NCBI GenBank assembly: GCA_015066815.1
Contig: SVNR01000005.1
Location: forward strand, 1 to 64,000
Source: Ruminococcus sp.
GTDB lineage: Bacteria > Bacillota > Clostridia > Oscillospirales > Ruminococcaceae
Direction: 5' to 3'
DNA length: 64,000 bases
Translations under genes and position numbers: made by a program
Shown here: positions 63,837 through 64,000 of the stretch, one piece after another
Layout of the letters: each line of letters begins with the position of its first letter
Position numbering within the stretch: the stretch's first letter is position 1
The notes under the pieces: model-generated
What the model saw: only the letters and a program-made list of their open reading frames with translations
Databases searched by the model: none
What the model was told of the DNA's origin: nothing

Positions 63837-64000
63837 ATGAAAAAAAGAACTATGGCGCTTGTGCTTGCCGGACTTATGATAATGGCTTGTACTGCAGGCT
63901 GTGACAAAAAAAAGAGTTCAACAACTATTGTTGATTCAGAAACAAAGCATACGGAGGCTCCTGTAGTGACTCTGGCACCCGGTGAAAAGTTCAAGGCAAA
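63837..64000 (+). CDS. Lipoprotein, 5' part (runs off the window)
   Basis: The first 54 codons are visible. A signal peptide MKKRTMALVLAGLMIMACTA leads to a lipobox T-A-G-C (Cys near residue 22). A Ser/Lys-rich linker (DKKKSSTTIVDSETKHTEAP) typical of lipoprotein stalks follows. GGAGG lies about 8 nt before ATG 63837. It would be attached to the outer face of the membrane. The function cannot be told from this part; the gene is cut by the window end, not broken. Confidence 0.85.
   Translation, partial: MKKRTMALVLAGLMIMACTAGCDKKKSSTTIVDSETKHTEAPVVTLAPGEKFKA

Overview
The window is a chromosomal segment of a low-GC Gram-positive anaerobe, most probably a Ruminococcus-like member of the Oscillospiraceae. 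The sequence supports this in four ways. It holds the Firmicutes-type replication-origin gene order, a SpoVAC family spore protein, three secreted proteins with type I dockerins (a cellulosome-type plant-fibre lifestyle), and a gut-type NRPS that ends in a reductase. I found no tRNA, rRNA or CRISPR array.

Layout. (1) 1-1011: a 76-aa gene and the ruins of a DUF3990 toxin-like gene. (2) 1035-10001, minus strand: a tightly coupled type I restriction-modification operon. Its order is half-size HsdS, HsdM, DinD-like, HsdS, a five-helix membrane protein, HsdR, YgjP-like metallopeptidase, read from one clear promoter. (3) 10245-13145: a secreted double-GH43 enzyme with an internal dockerin. (4) 13190-15344: a DUF3592 membrane protein and an HD-GYP phosphodiesterase. 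(5) 15519-22874: a 2451-residue NRPS (C-A-T-C-A-T-R), predicted to release an acyl- or peptidyl-aldehyde. (6) 23129-27288: a split two-gene acyl-CoA dehydratase activase. (7) 27439-28763: a metallophosphoesterase and a lone spoVAC.

(8) 28876-38730, minus strand: gyrA, ycxB-like, gyrB, remB, recF, yaaA, dnaN, dnaA. (9) 39282-50108, plus strand: rpmH, rnpA, yidD, yidC, jag, mnmE, mnmG, rsmG, noc, parA, parB. Genes diverge from the dnaA-rpmH gap, as expected for an origin. The dnaN-dnaA spacer carries an unwinding element with DnaA-trio-like repeats, and a parS site lies just after noc. (10) 50138-54532: serS, a thioesterase, tandem structured repeats, guaB and a MazF/EndoA toxin.

(11) 55086-61968, mostly minus strand: two paralogous secreted dockerin proteins, an ECF sigma factor with a DUF4367 membrane partner, a 56-aa gene and a Ca2+-type P-ATPase. 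(12) 62345 to the end: an amidohydrolase, a 2[4Fe-4S] ferredoxin and the start of a lipoprotein.

The strongest unannotated signal is a family of about nine 33-45 bp intergenic palindromes with arms TATAGTRAACG and CGTTYACTATA. One copy appears to supply the -35 box of the parAB promoter. Two copies carry a second conserved module. Other notable points are a parS site that is also the stem of a terminator, the composition of the restriction operon, and the mosaic adenylation domains of the NRPS.
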